Source of the DNA: Ceratopteris richardii
Taxonomy: Eukaryota; Streptophyta; Polypodiopsida; Polypodiales; Pteridaceae
DNA: 64,000 bases
Reading direction: 5' to 3'
Assembly (NCBI GenBank): GCA_020310875.1
Contig: CM035417.1
Span: 102,484,647 to 102,548,646, forward strand
Shown: piece after piece, positions 63,771 through 64,000 of the stretch
How positions within the stretch are numbered: the first letter of the stretch is position 1
Layout: each line of letters begins with the position of its first letter
Program-made: the position numbers and the translations under genes
The notes under the pieces: generated by a model
Seen by the model: only the letters and a program-made list of their open reading frames with translations
What the model was told of the DNA's origin: nothing
Databases searched by the model: none

Positions 63771-64000
63771 ATCTGGCGATAGTTATCCCCCCTTGGGATA
63801 AAACAACCAAAGTAGCTGAGTACCACTCAAGTAGCGAAAGATGCGCTTAATCACCTGCCAATGCTTGACTCTTGGGCAATGCATAAACACGCTCATCTGT
63901 GAGACAAGAAACTAAATATCTGGTCGAGTAATGCATAAGAATCAAGCATCCAACAGCCTACTGATAAAGAACAACATCAAATGCATCTCCAGCATCATGA

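Larger units (their letters stand above)
63131..64000 (-). mobile_element. Element E: truncated Ty1/copia (B/C/D family)
   Basis: RT end and RNase H region close to C and D, continuing past the window edge. At 63131 it stops without polypurine tract or 3' LTR, so this end is truncated. Frame defects: TAA near 63778 (Ser in C) and a 2-bp deletion near 63940. Confidence 0.88.

Overview
This window looks like nuclear DNA of a land plant with a large, repeat-rich genome. It holds one recognisable host gene, an intron-rich ADP-ribosylation factor (ARF1-type GTPase) on the minus strand. Almost everything else is retrotransposon: at least ten Ty1/copia-type or Ty3/gypsy-type bodies or fragments, a CACTA (En/Spm) remnant, two tRNA-derived SINE-like units and an organellar rRNA insert. 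Primer sites match initiator-Met tRNA (copia) and TGGCGCCGTTGCCGGGGA (gypsy), as is usual in plants. I cannot place the lineage more finely.

Layout. 199-8659 (-): ARF gene with five coding exons. Its third intron is 7.3 kb and carries a gag-only copia-like element (J, 2151-5075; one LTR holds an antisense organellar large-subunit rRNA fragment), a worn LTR relic and a SINE with a 10-bp target duplication. 8865-12250: two copies of a ~1.2-1.4 kb AT-rich repeat. 12255-12932: a minisatellite, a hairpin and a 39-bp tandem repeat. 13306-22482 (-): CACTA remnant with a DUF4216-like region and a 313-bp tandem duplication; copia element A (14100-21239, -, TSD ataag) split the first copy. 23454-26757 (+): decayed 3'-truncated copia B, fused to a fragment of minus-strand copia F. 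27881-34334 (+): complete but nonsense-riddled copia G (TSD aatag), inserted in F's LTR. 35196-63130 (+): element I, whose ~1.5 kb 5' LTR is split by gypsy element H (36098-54236, -, TSD tacat) and copia D (54304-59447, -, TSD aggat). Copia C (48088-53245, -, TSD actgg) sits in H's leader. 63131-64000 (-): truncated copia E, same family as B, C and D.

Order of events. Nesting and LTR similarity (H about 5 substitutions in 625 bp; C 2 in 231; D 3 in 231; A about 15 in 410) put I before H and D, H before C, and make A older. G entered F, and A entered an already duplicated CACTA remnant. None of the elements has a fully open coding region.

The most unusual item is gypsy H. Its coding frame is essentially continuous over about 9.3 kb, broken by two stop codons and a short frame excursion. 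It has two HHCC zinc modules before the integrase core. After the integrase it has a second retropepsin-like domain (DLGA instead of DSGA) and a basic tail repeating IWVPKK-like motifs. Its leader holds about 30 copies of a CGATACGATACC core separated by variable 10-12 bp spacers.
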